A DNA stretch of 64,000 nt from Nicotiana tabacum (lineage: Eukaryota; Streptophyta; Magnoliopsida; Solanales; Solanaceae): assembly GCF_000715075.1 (NCBI RefSeq), contig NC_134082.1, forward strand, positions 143,084,948 through 143,148,947, given 5' to 3'. The first letter of the stretch is position 1; the number at the start of each line of letters is the position of its first letter. The notes below the pieces were generated by a model that had not been told where the DNA came from, ran no database searches, and saw only the letters and a list, made by a program, of their open reading frames with translations. Shown piece by piece: positions 22,655 through 34,203 of this stretch. Position numbers and translations under genes: made by a program.

Positions 22655-23013
22655 GGACCTGAGGCCTTCATTTAAAACCTTTCGATCCTTTGTTCTCAAT
22701 AGTAAAAAAAATACTGTTCATCCAAGCCCTAACTGCACGAATTCAATCAGTCACTCTCATTCATCTGTGTTGTATCCTGTTACCGGTATTTTTAATCTTC
22801 CCTTAGTCTTTAATTGTGTTTATTTTCTTTTAGTTGATTAGTTATACGTCTTCTTCTTCCCTTTCTCTTTAAATTTTTAGCATAGGGTTACATAATATGC
22901 TTAGATTAGGATTAATTAGTTAAATACAATGATTAATTACCTAATGGGTTCATAATATGTGCATTTAGGCTTATAATGAGCAAAACCTAAAACCATAGGT
23001 TGGTATTGCTGTT

Positions 23014-23018
23014 TATGG
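23014..23018. other. Target-site duplication TATGG (left)
   Basis: TATGG here matches TATGG at 27218-27222, after the solo LTR. Confidence 0.93.
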
Positions 23019-23384
23019 TGTCACACCTCCTTTTTACGCGCCCGGGGCGCAAGGGAGTTTTTTCCAATTAAAGGACAATCGAAACGGGATTTGTTTATTT
23101 ATTTCAGAGTCGCCACTTGGGAGATTTAGGGTGTCCCAAGTCACCAATTTTAATCCCGAATCGAGGAAAATAATGACTCTATATTACAGTCTACGTACCA
23201 GAAATCCGGATAAGGAATTCTGTTAACCCGGGAGAAGGTGTTAGGCATTCCCGAGTTCCGTGGTTCTAGCACGGTCGCTCATCTGTTATATTCGGCTTGA
23301 TTATCTGATTTTATACAAGTGTAAACTTATGTGCAAAATTTAACTTTTAACCGTTTTTATCATTTTACTGTTTTTATCAAGAAT

Positions 23385-23995
23385 TGCAACGTTGTGAAAA
23401 CATATCTCGAACCACGTTACATCAATGCACCCATGGTTGTTGACATATTTCGACTCGGTTGAGATTTGGATTTGGGTCACATAAATGTGCACCCAAATTA
23501 AGGAGAATAAATTATTAAGACGTGCCTAAAGCAACTAGCGTGTTGTTGTTTTGGGTAAGGCCGAAAAATTCGCTAAATGGCCTGTCCCGAATTCTAAGTG
23601 TTTTAATGTATATACAGTTAGAGGGCCCCGCAGCTGTGTATATTTTTATTTGACGAGGCTCGTCTCGTTCTACTTTTAAAAGGAATTCACGACGTCATGG
23701 ATATGCCTCTCGGATCACGTCACAATCAATGTACCCGTGATTAGAAATACATTTCGAATCCGTCGAGATTTGGATTTGGGTCACATAAATGTGCACCCGA
23801 GTTTAAGAAGGTAAGGTTTATTAAAGCGTATCCTAAAGAGACTAACGTGTTGTTATTTTAGGAGGGTTGTGAGATTTGCTAAGCAACCCGTCCTGGAAAC
23901 TAAATGCTTCAATAATATACATTTAACAAGGGCCCCGCATCTGCGCGTTTTGTTTGTTTTCATCGAGGCTCATCTCGTTCTTATTTTTAAAAAGG
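23385..23995. repeat. Tandem duplication of about 303 bp inside Tat/Ogre LTR
   Basis: The order 'ctcg.a.cacgt.ac', 'gagatttggatttgggtcac', 'ataaatgtgcaccc', 'agggccccgca', 'gaggctc.tctcgttc' occurs twice, offset by about 303 bases. The same duplication is in the other LTR copy (60805-61430, offset about 317), so it predates the spread of the family. Confidence 0.9.
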
Positions 23996-25102
23996 ATATC
24001 CTATAGCAACTATGTTTCTTGTCGTGTTTGTCTCTCTTAATCGAAAGCAGTAGATAGTCCTAATTAATTAATGCTTGCAAGTTATTTATAACAGAATTCG
24101 GAAATGCTTTAAAATCAGGGATGAGGCTGCGTGCACAGTCAGTCGAATAAATAATCATGGGCCCAAATCCAACCCATGCGTGATGGGCCAAACCCGGGCC
24201 ACTGCTTGCTCGAAGCAGGCCTGCTTGGCCTGTTTTGACCTGAACTCGACCTTCACGGGGTTTATATTACAAATTTTATGTTCTTTGTCTTAACAGGTAG
24301 TTTATTTGTTATATGAGACCATTAATCAGAAAAGGAAGAACTTAACCCCCTTGTGTACAGTTTTCATGTTTGGCATACGTTACAGCATATATGGCAAAGT
24401 AAACTAAATCTGAGATGCAAACTACTTCATTGAGACCACTTTTATCTAACAGCATACATATACAATTATCATTCGATATCCTACATTGACATCAACTAGG
24501 CTTGCAAGCTAACTTCAATATCCCAAAATATGAGCTATTAGACATTACATGACGTTCAACACAACAGTACATATATATAAACAACATCTGCAGATCTTCT
24601 CTTTTATACTCATTGCTCAAACTTTCGAGTTACATTAGTAGTGTAATTGTGTACCTGGTATAGAGGACAAAGAAAAAGGAATGATCAGCTGGGCAGTATG
24701 CAGTAAACACAGCAACAACAGGTACACAGCAACAGCACAACAACAAACCAACAACCAAATGTTTTCCACAATCCACGAACAACCAACAATAATTCCCAGA
24801 ACAAAAGAAACCAGCAAATAGTCGAATGCCAAACCAGTAATTCCAGACGAAGAGTAATGAAACACCAGAAGTAAAAGAGTGTTCAATGCAGCAAATACCA
24901 ACAGTTCAGCAACCAACACACAGCTCAGTCAATGCAGACGACAGAACTTGGCCAAGGCAGCTTGACCAATATGAATTCTTATTCAACCTTCAGATGGTGT
25001 TTGGTTACAATCTATTTGGAAACTAACTTATGTTTTTCAGCTTTCTTTAAACTCAGTAAACCTTTCTTTAGACCAAAAGTTTCAGCTTTAAGACTAAAAA
25101 TT

Positions 25103-25174
25103 CCAGCCTTTTCTCTCTTTTTTCTGAAGACTAAAAGTCCAGCCTTTTCTCTCTTTTTTCTGAAGACTAAAAGT
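25103..25174. repeat. Two-copy 36-bp direct repeat in Tat/Ogre LTR
   Basis: CCAGCCTTTTCTCTC plus 'ttttttctgaagactaaaagt' occurs at 25103 and 25139. The related LTR has a single copy near 62588, so copy number varies between insertions. Confidence 0.9.
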
Positions 25175-25198
25175 CCAGCCCCTTTTAAGTTCTCAAAT

Positions 25199-25214
25199 GG
25201 CCTATTTATAGGCC
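25199..25214 (-). promoter_or_regulatory. TATA-like palindrome of antisense Tat/Ogre LTR
   Basis: GGCCTATTTATAGGCC. On the LTR sense strand this reads TATAAATAGGCC, a good TATA box. The other copy has GGCCTATTTATAAGCC at 62648-62663. Confidence 0.6.
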
Positions 25215-26047
25215 AAATGAACCAGTGCAGCTGAGCTGCCTGCCCTGCCAATTGGCAGAATACCCATACCCTTTAAGCCCATGCCTAAGCATCTTTGGTG
25301 CCAGCCCCTTTGTTCCCCACGCCTGGTCTTTTGTTTAATCAAAAGTTATGGGCATCGTTTTATTATTCATTTCAAGCCCCATACTCTTATGTCTTGCTCC
25401 CCATTGGTATTAGTTTAATCCTAAATTAGTACCCTACTTGTCAGCTCATTTAAACTAATCTCTCTGCCCTTTTTAACACCCCAGAATACCCCTGCTTAAC
25501 CTTGATTATTACTGCCCTGCCTATTGCAGCCTCAGGGCATTTTTGAACTGATGAAAGTTCAGATTTAAGACTGCCTGGACTGAACCTTTTCAGTCATTTT
25601 TACAATGCAAACCAACCATTTTAAACAATGCTGGGGCATTCAGTTAGTGGCAACTTTCAATTAGTCATGCGACATTATTAGCTCGTTCGACTCATTAGTT
25701 ATAGAAACTAATCAACGACTCATCAGGGACCTAAAGGGCATCAGACAATTTTGTGTTCAATTACTGGGAACCTATATAAGTTTATTCATGCGACGACTAT
25801 ACTAATCGGACATGCTTATCATAGGATACATTTAAATCATACCCAGAACACAATCGACCAAATAAAAGGTCTTTACAGAGAAGAAAGAAATTAAGAAACT
25901 ATCAGGAAATAACAAACAATTACCACAAAGCATGCTAATGACTTAATCAGAACCAAACAAAGAGAAAAGGAAACTTACCGAAAAAGTTTGAAATCAAAAC
26001 GGACCCAAATCTGACTCGACATCGAACTCTTGAGGCCGAACAAACTT

Positions 26048-26083
26048 TAATCAGGGTGTTCTCACATGAGAACACCTTGATTA
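26048..26083. other. Strong hairpin in Tat/Ogre LTR
   Basis: Arms TAATCAGGGTGTTCTC and GAGAACACCTTGATTA pair over 16 positions with one G-T, around the loop ACAT. Identical at 63568-63603 in the second LTR copy. Confidence 0.85.
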
Positions 26084-27223
26084 AGGTCTATTAGACCTCA
26101 AACCCTTGTCAAGACCGGCCGGATTCCAAGGCTATTAGTGTTCTAGGTTTTGGATCTCCAGATTTGATTTTTAGGGAGTTGTGGGTAAATTCGGACCAAA
26201 CCAAGCTTGGTTTGGTCACGAGGAAGGTCAGGGGGGGTGTCTGGTATGAAGATGGGGTAACTTGGCATAGGTCCGGGTTCGACTCAAATCTTCAAATGAA
26301 GATTCGAGACGAACGAAAGTGATTCGAGGCAAATGGATAGTAGATCCATGTTCAGGAGAGTGAGGGGGTCTTAGGGTGTTCAGGAGGTGGTCACCGGCGT
26401 TCGTGCCGCCGGCTTTAATGGCGAAGGAGACTAGGGCGGCTGCTAGGGTTCGGGGGGTTTCAGGTTTGGGTTTGGGGACGATGAAGGGTGGGGTTGGTAT
26501 AGGGGGTGCGGGGTATGATAGGAGGCTTATATACGGGGAGGCTGATTGGATCTGAGCCGTTAGATCAGATGATCTCAACGGCTTAGATCTGATACTGAGA
26601 AATGAGACGGGGTCGTTTGGTAGTTAAACGGGGTCGTTTGGTTTAAGTGGGGGGTTGGGTCAGACTGGTTATTGGGTCGGGTTTGAAAACGGGTCATTGA
26701 AAGGGGTCCTGAGCCATTGGATTGGCCTGGACGGATGGCTCAGATCGAACGCCCTTATACGGCGTCGTTTGAATTGCTGCTTGGGCAGCCGGTTTTGGAC
26801 TGGACTCGAGTGTCTGTTTGGGCCTGCTTTGTTTTATTTCTTTGGGCCCAAACCGATTTTCCTTCACTCTTTTGCTTTCTTTTTTTTTCTTTTAAACAAA
26901 AAAAAATGAAATAAAATAGTGAAATTAAAATCAACCACACTGTAACATTTTCACATAGTTATCACAAAAAATATTTAAGTAAGTTAAATCACAACCTAGA
27001 CCGAACGATGCACATATATATATTTCGAATTTTCTTTTAATGACACACATATTTTTTGTATTTTGTTTGATAATGATTAAATGCAAAATGGACAGACCCA
27101 CAAATGACTAGCAATACATGTCATGAAGAATTTGTATCGCGGGGTCATTTGTCACTATTTTTATTTTTGTTTTCCTTTTGGAGTGATTGCTCGTAAAGCA
27201 AAAATCACGTGCTTACATATGGC

Positions 27224-27395
27224 TGATCGCGGTCTGCGGTGGATTTATTGCAGTCTGCGGTGCTTTTTCGCAGTCCACAATGCCATTTTGTGCGGACCGC
27301 GATCGTGAAACTTCAGAAAGTCACAAAATTGAGGACCGCAGCCGCAGTGGATTTTGTGCGGTCCGCGGTGCCTTAATGCGGGCTGCAAATAGAGC
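27224..27395 (+). promoter_or_regulatory. Second GCGGTCCGC block before the Athila-2 third ORF
   Basis: Continues the spacer array after the solo LTR: CGCGGTCTGCGGTGG, GCAGTCTGCGGTGC, TTGTGCGGACCGCGATCG and TTTTGTGCGGTCCGCGGTGC. It ends just before or within the start of the third ORF. Confidence 0.5.
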
Positions 27396-29024
27396 TACTT
27401 CCCATTCGGGAAGTGAGTATGTTCCCTCCCGGAAGGCATCCGACTCCGAGTCAGTGCCGGAGTATGTTCTTGACTGGCCAGAAAGGCGAAGATTGAGAGA
27501 TACACCTCCGGGCACTCCTACTACGCAAGCTTCGGTGGCAATTTCTTCTGAGTCGTCTGAGGGCTCAGTTGAGAGCGGTGATAATGTTTCTTCTACCTCA
27601 CCTACAACTTCAACACCCGGTAAGGACCCCATAGAAGAAGAAGAAGGAGGGGGTGAGCCCCAAGTAGGAGGGGTGGTTAGAACCAGAAAACTGGAAGCTT
27701 GGCAAGATAGATTTGTTAGTGAATTGGCATACCACAAGTTCAGAGAATGGTGGTCCGAGAGAAAGTTAATACTCTAACGGAGATTCATAGACAAGGACCT
27801 TCTACCTCATAACCCAAATGTGCAAAGGCAATTCAGAGAGAGGCCGGGCTGGGATTATTTCATAGGCAATGCTGAGGATGTAAATGAGCACTTGGTGAAG
27901 GAGTTTTAGACTAATGTTGCCCACATCAAAAAGGGCACTACAATGACTAAGGTGCGAAATTTGAAAGTAAAGTTTGATGGAAAAACAATCAATGACTACC
28001 TGGGCTTCCCGGAGGAGGATGAGACTTTATACCTAGAAAAGGTAGCATTGGGGGAGGATGCACGTCTGTGGGTAGCAAAGTACTTGGCAATCCCAGGTAC
28101 CAACCCAGCATGGTTGACAACGGGAATAAAATTTTTGAGGAGAACCCTGAACTTTGAGGCCAAAGGGTGGGAGACATTTTTTTCCAGCAGGCTAGACCCC
28201 ACCACTCACGAGAACTCTCTTCCTATCTCCCGGGCTATATTGGTGGCGTCTATCATTGCGGGGTACCCGATCAACATTGGGAATGTGATGTCCAGGGTGA
28301 TTACACAGATGGTGAATGAAGGTGAAAGATCCTACCTCTTCCCAAATTTCCTTACTATGTACTTTGAAGATCAGGACGTAGACAAAAGGAGATTTGATGT
28401 GAAGTGAAAGCAAAGGAACCTTTTTCCTGGTACAACCTACAGGGTGATGACAACCCCAAAGGCAAAGCTCTAAAAGGCAAATTCACTGCTTCTACTGGCC
28501 AGTCTGAAGAGCGAGTAGTAGTAATAGCTCTGACTCAGCCTCCTTTAGCTACCCCAGATATGGCCCCAGGACCCTCTACTGCCACTGCCCTAGATATCCC
28601 CTCATCTTTAGCCTACCCATTGACTGCCCACCGGTTGAGCCAAACCCTTGCTAGTATTAACAACTGGATGCAGGCAGCTACTTCTAAGCTGTCTGTGCTT
28701 TCGAGCTTGGTGGAGGCTCAGTCCGTACCCCCACAACCACAGGTCCCAGCCTCAGTGGAGGAGACTCTAAAAGAGCTTCTGAACAACTAGAAAAAGCTCC
28801 TAGACAACCAAAAATTGATATTGGATGTTGTAGGTTCTCATAGAAAGGCACTAAAGGAGCTTGCAAAGGAGACAAAGAAGCTAAGAAAGACTCGAGCATC
28901 AAATGAGTCTGTGAAGGAGTTGAGGGGTGAAATAGAGAAATTAAAGGCTATGATAACCTATCCTTGGAGATGTTATTGCATGACCCAGTTCCAGCAGCCC
29001 ATCCTAAGCCGGAGTAGGAGATAG
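27376..29024 (+). pseudogene. Athila-2 third ORF (envelope-position, putative plant transposon protein)
   Basis: From ATG 27376 the frame carries an acidic Ser/Glu-rich N-terminus, then 'QDRFVSELAYHKFREWWSER', and after stops at 27775 and 27907 a globular domain: 'VRNLKVKFDGKTINDYLGFP' (27952-28011), 'YLAIPGTNPAWLTTGIKFLR', 'SLPISRAILVASIIAGYPIN' and 'LFPNFLTMYFE'. This resembles the 'putative plant transposon protein' domain found at the env position of Athila-like elements (family knowledge; no search run). A frameshift near 28405 leads to a Ser/Pro/Thr-rich linker (28404-28790), and 28815-29024 is a charged coiled coil rich in Lys/Glu. No clear signal peptide or membrane segment is visible. 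Function unknown. Confidence 0.78.
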
Positions 29025-31100
29025 AAAGGCCAGCAAAGAGGAAGAGGGTGATCCCCCGAGTTGATGATGTAGTGATAGAGCTGGAGGACCCGTAAAGAGG
29101 TTCCTCTAGCCAGCCTCAGGCCCCAGTAAAGGCCTAGGGCCCAGTACAAGCCTAGGTCCTAGTGGAGACACAGGTTACAGGGATCCAGTCATAGGTTCCC
29201 GAGCAGTTCGAGGATCCAGGGACCCAGGCTCATGATCCCATGCAGACAGAGGGCCAATAGGGAGTTTCTCTTTACTCTCTATCTTTTATTGATCTTATTT
29301 TGGTTAGGTAGCATTGAGGATAATGCTAGCTCTCATTTGAGGGGGTAGCCTTATTTGGATGATTTGGGTTGTATATATGACACTACTTTTTTTTCTTTTT
29401 TTATTATGCTTTCTTTTAACTTTTGGTATGTACATAATTTTACCATTTTAGTTCACTTTTCGTACTTTGCAACTTTGGTCTGTATATAAAGTTACTTTCT
29501 GATGTATATATTCATTCTCCCTTATGTATATTTGTCTAAATCCCCTATTGTACATATTCATTCTACTTTCCGTATTTTTTCTTTCAAAGCTTCTTATTTC
29601 ATTTTGATAGCTTCTTATTTTGAGTTTTTACGAGCAATAAGCTTTTAGTTTTCTTAATGCCATGGTTCTTTCCAAAGATGGAATTTGTGTGAACCGGGTT
29701 GCTCTTCTCGATGATGGATGGCATGACAACTTTCTTAAGTGTTTGAGTCTGTTTTCTTTTTGCTTTTTGTGTAAATAGTATCTAGTGAGTAATGGCGCCT
29801 CAAGCAAAGCTTCATTTGGGCCTAACACATTTGCCTTTGATCCTATGGTCAAAGACAAATTGTTGTGTATATGATGGTGAAAGTTGCGACCTTGAGACTC
29901 TTGTGTTGGCCGAATCATCAAGTGGTTTTTCGGTACGATTGTGTTGCTCAAATCTTAGCTAAGGTTATTGTGGGCCTCCAACTCTGTCTCTTTAGCAATC
30001 CTATAGCTTGTGTGGTGAGAATTTGAATTGCAAGTCCAAGTCCCGAGCCATTATCTAGAACTTGCCCTGAATGTTTGTCTAGGCAAAATTTTAAGTGTAG
30101 TTTGACTTGAGATGTGATTATAGGCTCTCCTTTATTCTAATGATGTCTTGAAAACTTTCATAGCCTACCAATGATAATATCCCTAGTCAACCCTTTTGAG
30201 CATAGACCTTTTTCTTTCAAAAACCACAATACAAGCCTTTACCCGTTCTAAAAATATCCTCTCTTGGCACCCGATCTTTCCTTAGCACAAGGCAAAAGCA
30301 TAAGTTTGGGAGGAGAGACGAGGAATGCAACAAAGTGGTAAAAGGTACAAAATGAAGAAAAGGAAAGGCATTGAAAAAGAAAGAAAATCAAAAAGCCAAA
30401 AAAAGAATGATTAATGTAAATAAAATGAAGGGATTCAATAAAAGTAAAGAGATGAAAGGTGTGGAAAGTTGAGAAAGGAGAAAAAGGTTTGAAATGAACA
30501 AGAAAGAGTGACAGTGTGTCTCTCTAACCCCTAAGAAAGAAGTTAATGACTCAAAAAGTCAAGAGAATGTGTGCCAAAATGAAGCAAATGAAGTGCTTAA
30601 GGGAAGATGGAACCTACTTAGACCAAATATTTCCTACCCTGAACCAAAAGCCTTCACTATATCTCCACAAAATCCCTATATGATCTTGAGTTGAATGAAG
30701 CTTACATTAGTGGTGACTCACATACGGGGCAAGCTTATGGTGCTTAGAGCCGGACTTGTGACCTTTCTTTGAAAGAGATGAGTGTGTTTCCACTATCCTC
30801 ATTCTGAGTGTTACAATCTAAAAGTGAGGTTTGCTTAGAGAGGTAAGGATGTATGAGTTTGGGTTCCACAATGGCCAAAGTAGTAGAAAGAGTTTCCTTG
30901 ATTGGTTGAGTCAATTCTTGATGCTCTTGTGTCGCACTAAAACCATGGTGCTTAAAAGGTCGAATGTTGTTAATGATTCATTTGAATTAAGGGCAATTGT
31001 TAGTCCCAATTGATGCTAGATGAGGTCACTTTAGGTCAGCTGAATTTTCTTGGATTTACTCTTCAGAGGTGGGTCTTATTTTGTTTGCTTGAGGACAAGC
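29025..31100 (+). other. Athila-2 3' non-coding region
   Basis: About 2 kb between the third ORF and the polypurine tract. It begins with a Gln/Pro-codon-rich decayed tail (to about 29260), then T-rich DNA, then an A/G-rich stretch (30300-30520). There is no supported gene. A second polypurine-tract-like sequence lies at 30294-30315. Confidence 0.65.
30294..30315 (+). other. Internal polypurine-tract-like sequence
   Basis: AAAAGCATAAGTTTGGGAGG closely matches the true tract at 31101-31122 (AAAAGCTTAAGTTTGGGGGA), about 0.8 kb upstream of it. Confidence 0.6.
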
Positions 31101-31122
31101 AAAAGCTTAAGTTTGGGGGAGT
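31101..31122 (+). other. Athila-2 polypurine tract
   Basis: AAAAGCTTAAGTTTGGGGGA directly precedes the 3' LTR start TGATAACT. It would prime plus-strand synthesis. Confidence 0.88.
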
Positions 31123-32616
31123 TGATAACTAGGGATTCTAGTTCATTTTACACTCCTTTTTACTTGAGTTTTGATTAAAAATGTATACAAAATAGTCCCA
31201 AAGGCTTACATGTTGTACTTGTTTGCAGGGTTTGGTCAAAAAGGTGACTATTAGTCAAAACCAGCTCAAAAAGGAGAGAAACATGCACAAGTACCAAGAA
31301 CAAGTCAAAGCACAGCTGCAACAAGACCACCGCGGCCGCAAGCCATTTAGTGTAGTCCGCAGTGAGGAGATTCAAAGAGGTGCACTTTTGGAGCCTAAGG
31401 CAATGCGGACTGCAGAGGAGTTCGTGCGGTCGCAGCCCATTTTGTGCGGTCCGCAAAGATGGGGGTTCAGAGAGTTGGGAGTTTGGAGATTAAGGCCAAT
31501 GCGGTCCGCGGTCCTTTTTGTGTGGACCACAGTTGAAGCCACCGCGTTCACGGTGCATTTTATGTGGCCCGCGGTGGCCAGATTTAGAGAATGATTAATT
31601 AAGCCAAGAAGCCTCATTGCGGTCCGCGGTGCATTTTGTGGGGACCGCAGTACCTCGTCATGGGTATTTTTGTCCAGAAAATTCGGCCTAGTATAAATAC
31701 TTTCTTTTCACATTTTTAGGGTATCTTTTGTAATCTGCAAGAGACCAGAGCACGTGAACGGCTGTATTAGGCTATTTTGAGTAATTTGTAACACTGAATC
31801 TTCTTTATCTTAGTTTGTAATTAAATCATATGGGTTATTCTTCATCTATTTCTCTGTTTTCTTCCATTATTATGAGTAGCTAGACCCATTAGCTAGGGTT
31901 GTAGCTCAACCCTATTGTGGGTATTTGATGGGTCTTTTGATTTAAGGCTTAGATGTTTATGGGTAGTTGATATCTGGACTGATTTGTGTTTTTCATGTTG
32001 AATTAGTGGTTGCAAACACTAATTTGTGCCTATTTGACTTGGGTTCTTCTTGAGAAAGAGAGCTTGAGTCTAGGAAAATCAGTCCAACAAGGAATTGGGG
32101 TGTAATCAAGAGATTGATAGCCCCAATTAAAGGGTTAAACCTAGAGATAATAATACCCGACATGAGCCTATATTGCTTGCACAATTTAGACACCCAATTG
32201 TTCTTGAGAAAGTCAATTAGGGCAAAGTCACTCAAGCTACCGAGAGGTATAGAGTGATTAATTCCGTGCATTGGCTATATCACAATCCCCAACATAATGT
32301 CTCTGCTTTAGGCTTTAGATCCCGTCAAGTATTCACCTAGGAGAAAGTCACTTCCATATTGCCTCTTTAACTATTTAGAAAACCATACAAGGAATCATTC
32401 TTAGTTTAATTTAGCATACTATTAGCATAAATATTAGAAGTAATAACCAACCAAAAGATGATTGGAAGAGTAATTAAGAGCATTACACATTTCTAGTTTA
32501 GATAGGACTCCAATTCTCACTTCTAGCTCCCTGTGGATTTGATCCCGACCATCTCGGGTAAAATCTGCTTCGACCGCTCTCGCCACTTTGTAGTGGTGTA
32601 GGGTTGGCACTGATCA
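31123..32616 (+). repeat. Athila-2 3' LTR
   Basis: Matches 14947-16468 throughout; starts TGATAACTAGGG and ends CTGATCA before the CCCAC duplication. It keeps a GCGGTCCGC array (31330-31660) and TATAAATA (31692-31699), in a slightly less degenerate form than the 5' LTR. Confidence 0.95.
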
Positions 32617-32621
32617 CCCAC

Positions 32622-33360
32622 ATCCATGTTACTACAGCTAGCCGAGCGAATGGTAAAGAACCCATCAGGTATACTTGATGATGTACTAGTGCAGGTTGAA
32701 AAGTTTTTATTTCCGACAAATTTTGTCATTCTGGACTGCCGGGTTAACGAGAAGATTTCCATAATTTTGGGAAAGCCATTTTTGGCCACTGGGAGAGCTC
32801 TAATTGATTGTGAAACTAGGGAGCTAAAATGAGACTACACAATGAAGAGATAATGTTCAATATGTAGATGTCTATGTAGTGACCCAATGAATTTGCTAAC
32901 TGCTCTCTGATAGAAGCGGTGGATGTGATTTGGAGGAGGAAGATGAGGCTCTAAACACATGGTGAGTACTTGGCGGAGTTGGTTTTGGCCCTTGAAGGTC
33001 AAGGGTACTGGAAAAGAGAACTCGAATTCGAGCCCTTACACTTAGAAAAAAGAAAGATCCCTCCAGCTAAGCCATCAATTGAAGAGCCACCACAGTTTGA
33101 ACTAAAACTATTACCGTCACACCTCAGGTATGCTTCTTTGGGACCTAACTCAACTTTACTTGTTATTATCTCATCTAGTTTGTTAGATGTGTAGGCAGAA
33201 CAACTTTTGCAGGTGTTAATGGAGTGCAAGACTGCAATTGGTTGGACCATCAAAGATATTAAGGGTATCAGCCCGACATTTTATATGCATAATATTCTAC
33301 TGGAAGATGGGCACAAACCTTCCAAAGAACATCAAAGAAGGTTGAACCCCAACATGAAAT
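32622..33360 (+). pseudogene. Athila-1 protease end and linker to RT
   Basis: It resumes the Athila-1 frame after the CCCAC duplication. The segment 32626-32832 has '[19 protein letters not shown]' and '[20 protein letters not shown]', the C-terminal half of the protease, collinear with 18780-18960 of Athila-2. From 32970 '[20 protein letters not shown]' and '[19 protein letters not shown]' form the Athila linker, with a TAG at 33192. 'GISPTFYMHNILLEDGHKPS' then leads into RT. Confidence 0.85.
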
Positions 33361-33365
33361 AAGCG

Positions 33366-34203
33366 GTGAAGAAAGAAGTGATCAAGTGGTTAGATGCGGG
33401 AATCATCTTCCCCATCTCTGACAGTAACTGGGTCAGTCTAGTTCAGTGTGTGCCAAAGAAAGGCGGAATGACAGTGGTGCAAAATCAGAACAATGAGTTG
33501 ATCTCAACAAGAAACAATCACGAGATGGCAAATTTGTACGGACTACAGAAAATTAAACAAGGCCACCCGAAAAGACCACTTTCTGCTACCATTCATTGAT
33601 CAGATGTTAGACAGATTAGCGGGGAGGTCCTGTTTTTGCTTCCTAGATGGATACTCGGGGTATAATCAGATCTCTATTGCTCTAGAGTATAGACAGAAAA
33701 TGGCGTTCACCTGTCCGTATGACATCTATGCCTTTCGGAGAATGTCGTTTGGCCTATGCAACGCACCCACCACATTCCAATGGTGCATGATGGCCATATT
33801 CACATATATGGTAGAGGAAATAATGGAGGTTTTGATGGATGACTTCTCAGTGGTAGGGAAGTCATTCGATGATTTCCTTATGAACTTGAAAAGAGTATTA
33901 AAGAGGTGTATAGAGACTAGTCTAGTATTAAATTGGGAAAAATGCCATTTCGTGGTACAGGAAGGTATAGTCTTGGGGCACCTAGTGTCAAGTGAGGGCA
34001 TTGATGTGGATCATGCAAACGTTAATGTAATAGAAAAGTTTCCACCACCCACTTCCGTCAAGGCAATAAGAAGTTTCCTTGGCCACGCCGGTTTCTATAT
34101 GCAGTTTATAATAGATTTTTCCAAAATTGCTAACCCTTTATGTAAATTGCTTGAAAAAGATCACTCTTTTGTGTTTTCTGATGACTGTAGGGTAGCTTTT
34201 TGA
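33366..34203 (+). pseudogene. Athila-1 reverse transcriptase (decayed)
   Basis: Two segments. 33366-33599 has 'KKEVIKWLDAGIIFPISDSN' and 'VQCVPKKGGMTVV', then shifts frame around 33530. 33604-34203 has 'FCFLDGYSGYNQISIAL' (motif A), 'MSFGLCNAPTTFQWCM' (motif B), the catalytic 'LMDDFSVVG', and 'VLGHLVSSEGIDVDHANV' with 'RSFLGHAGFYMQFIIDFSKI'. The catalytic pair of Asp residues is present. It is more degraded than Athila-2, as fits its outer position. Confidence 0.9.

Larger units (their letters stand above)
23019..27217 (-). mobile_element. Solo LTR of an Ogre/Tat-type retrotransposon, antisense
   Basis: The 4,199-bp block starts TGTCACACCTCC, ends GTGCTTACA and has an exact TSD, TATGG. Read on the minus strand it ends '..aaaggaggtgtgaca', like the Ogre LTR in this window ('..gggggcgcgaca'). 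Both share a U5 segment with 'atgcctaacacct' and 'gtggcgactct', so the LTR is antisense. A second copy starts at 60439. Inside: a ~303-bp tandem duplication, a two-copy 36-bp repeat, a TATA-like palindrome and a strong hairpin. The open frames within it, including the one at 26228-26578, show no known domain. Confidence 0.93.
14947..32616 (+). mobile_element. Athila-2: complete Athila-clade Ty3/gypsy retrotransposon
   Basis: The element has two LTRs of about 1.5 kb, a tRNA-Asp primer site, gag, protease, RT, RNase H, integrase, a spacer, a third ORF at the envelope position, a polypurine tract and a 5-bp TSD (CCCAC). It is about 17.7 kb, or 13.5 kb without the 4.2-kb solo LTR at 23019-27217. 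Comparing the first ~260 bases of the two LTRs by eye shows about a dozen differences, so the insertion is old but younger than Athila-1. Every ORF has stops or frameshifts, so it is non-autonomous now. Confidence 0.94.

Noticed and set aside
26228..26578. Minus-strand ORF of 116 codons, Pro/Ser-rich start
   Set aside because: Within a solo LTR; the second LTR copy breaks it, and there is no known domain. It could be a captured exon, but nothing supports that.
27376..29024. A true viral-type envelope protein
   Set aside because: No signal peptide, furin-like site or membrane anchor is visible; the globular part looks like the plant transposon-associated domain, so 'env' is a positional label only.
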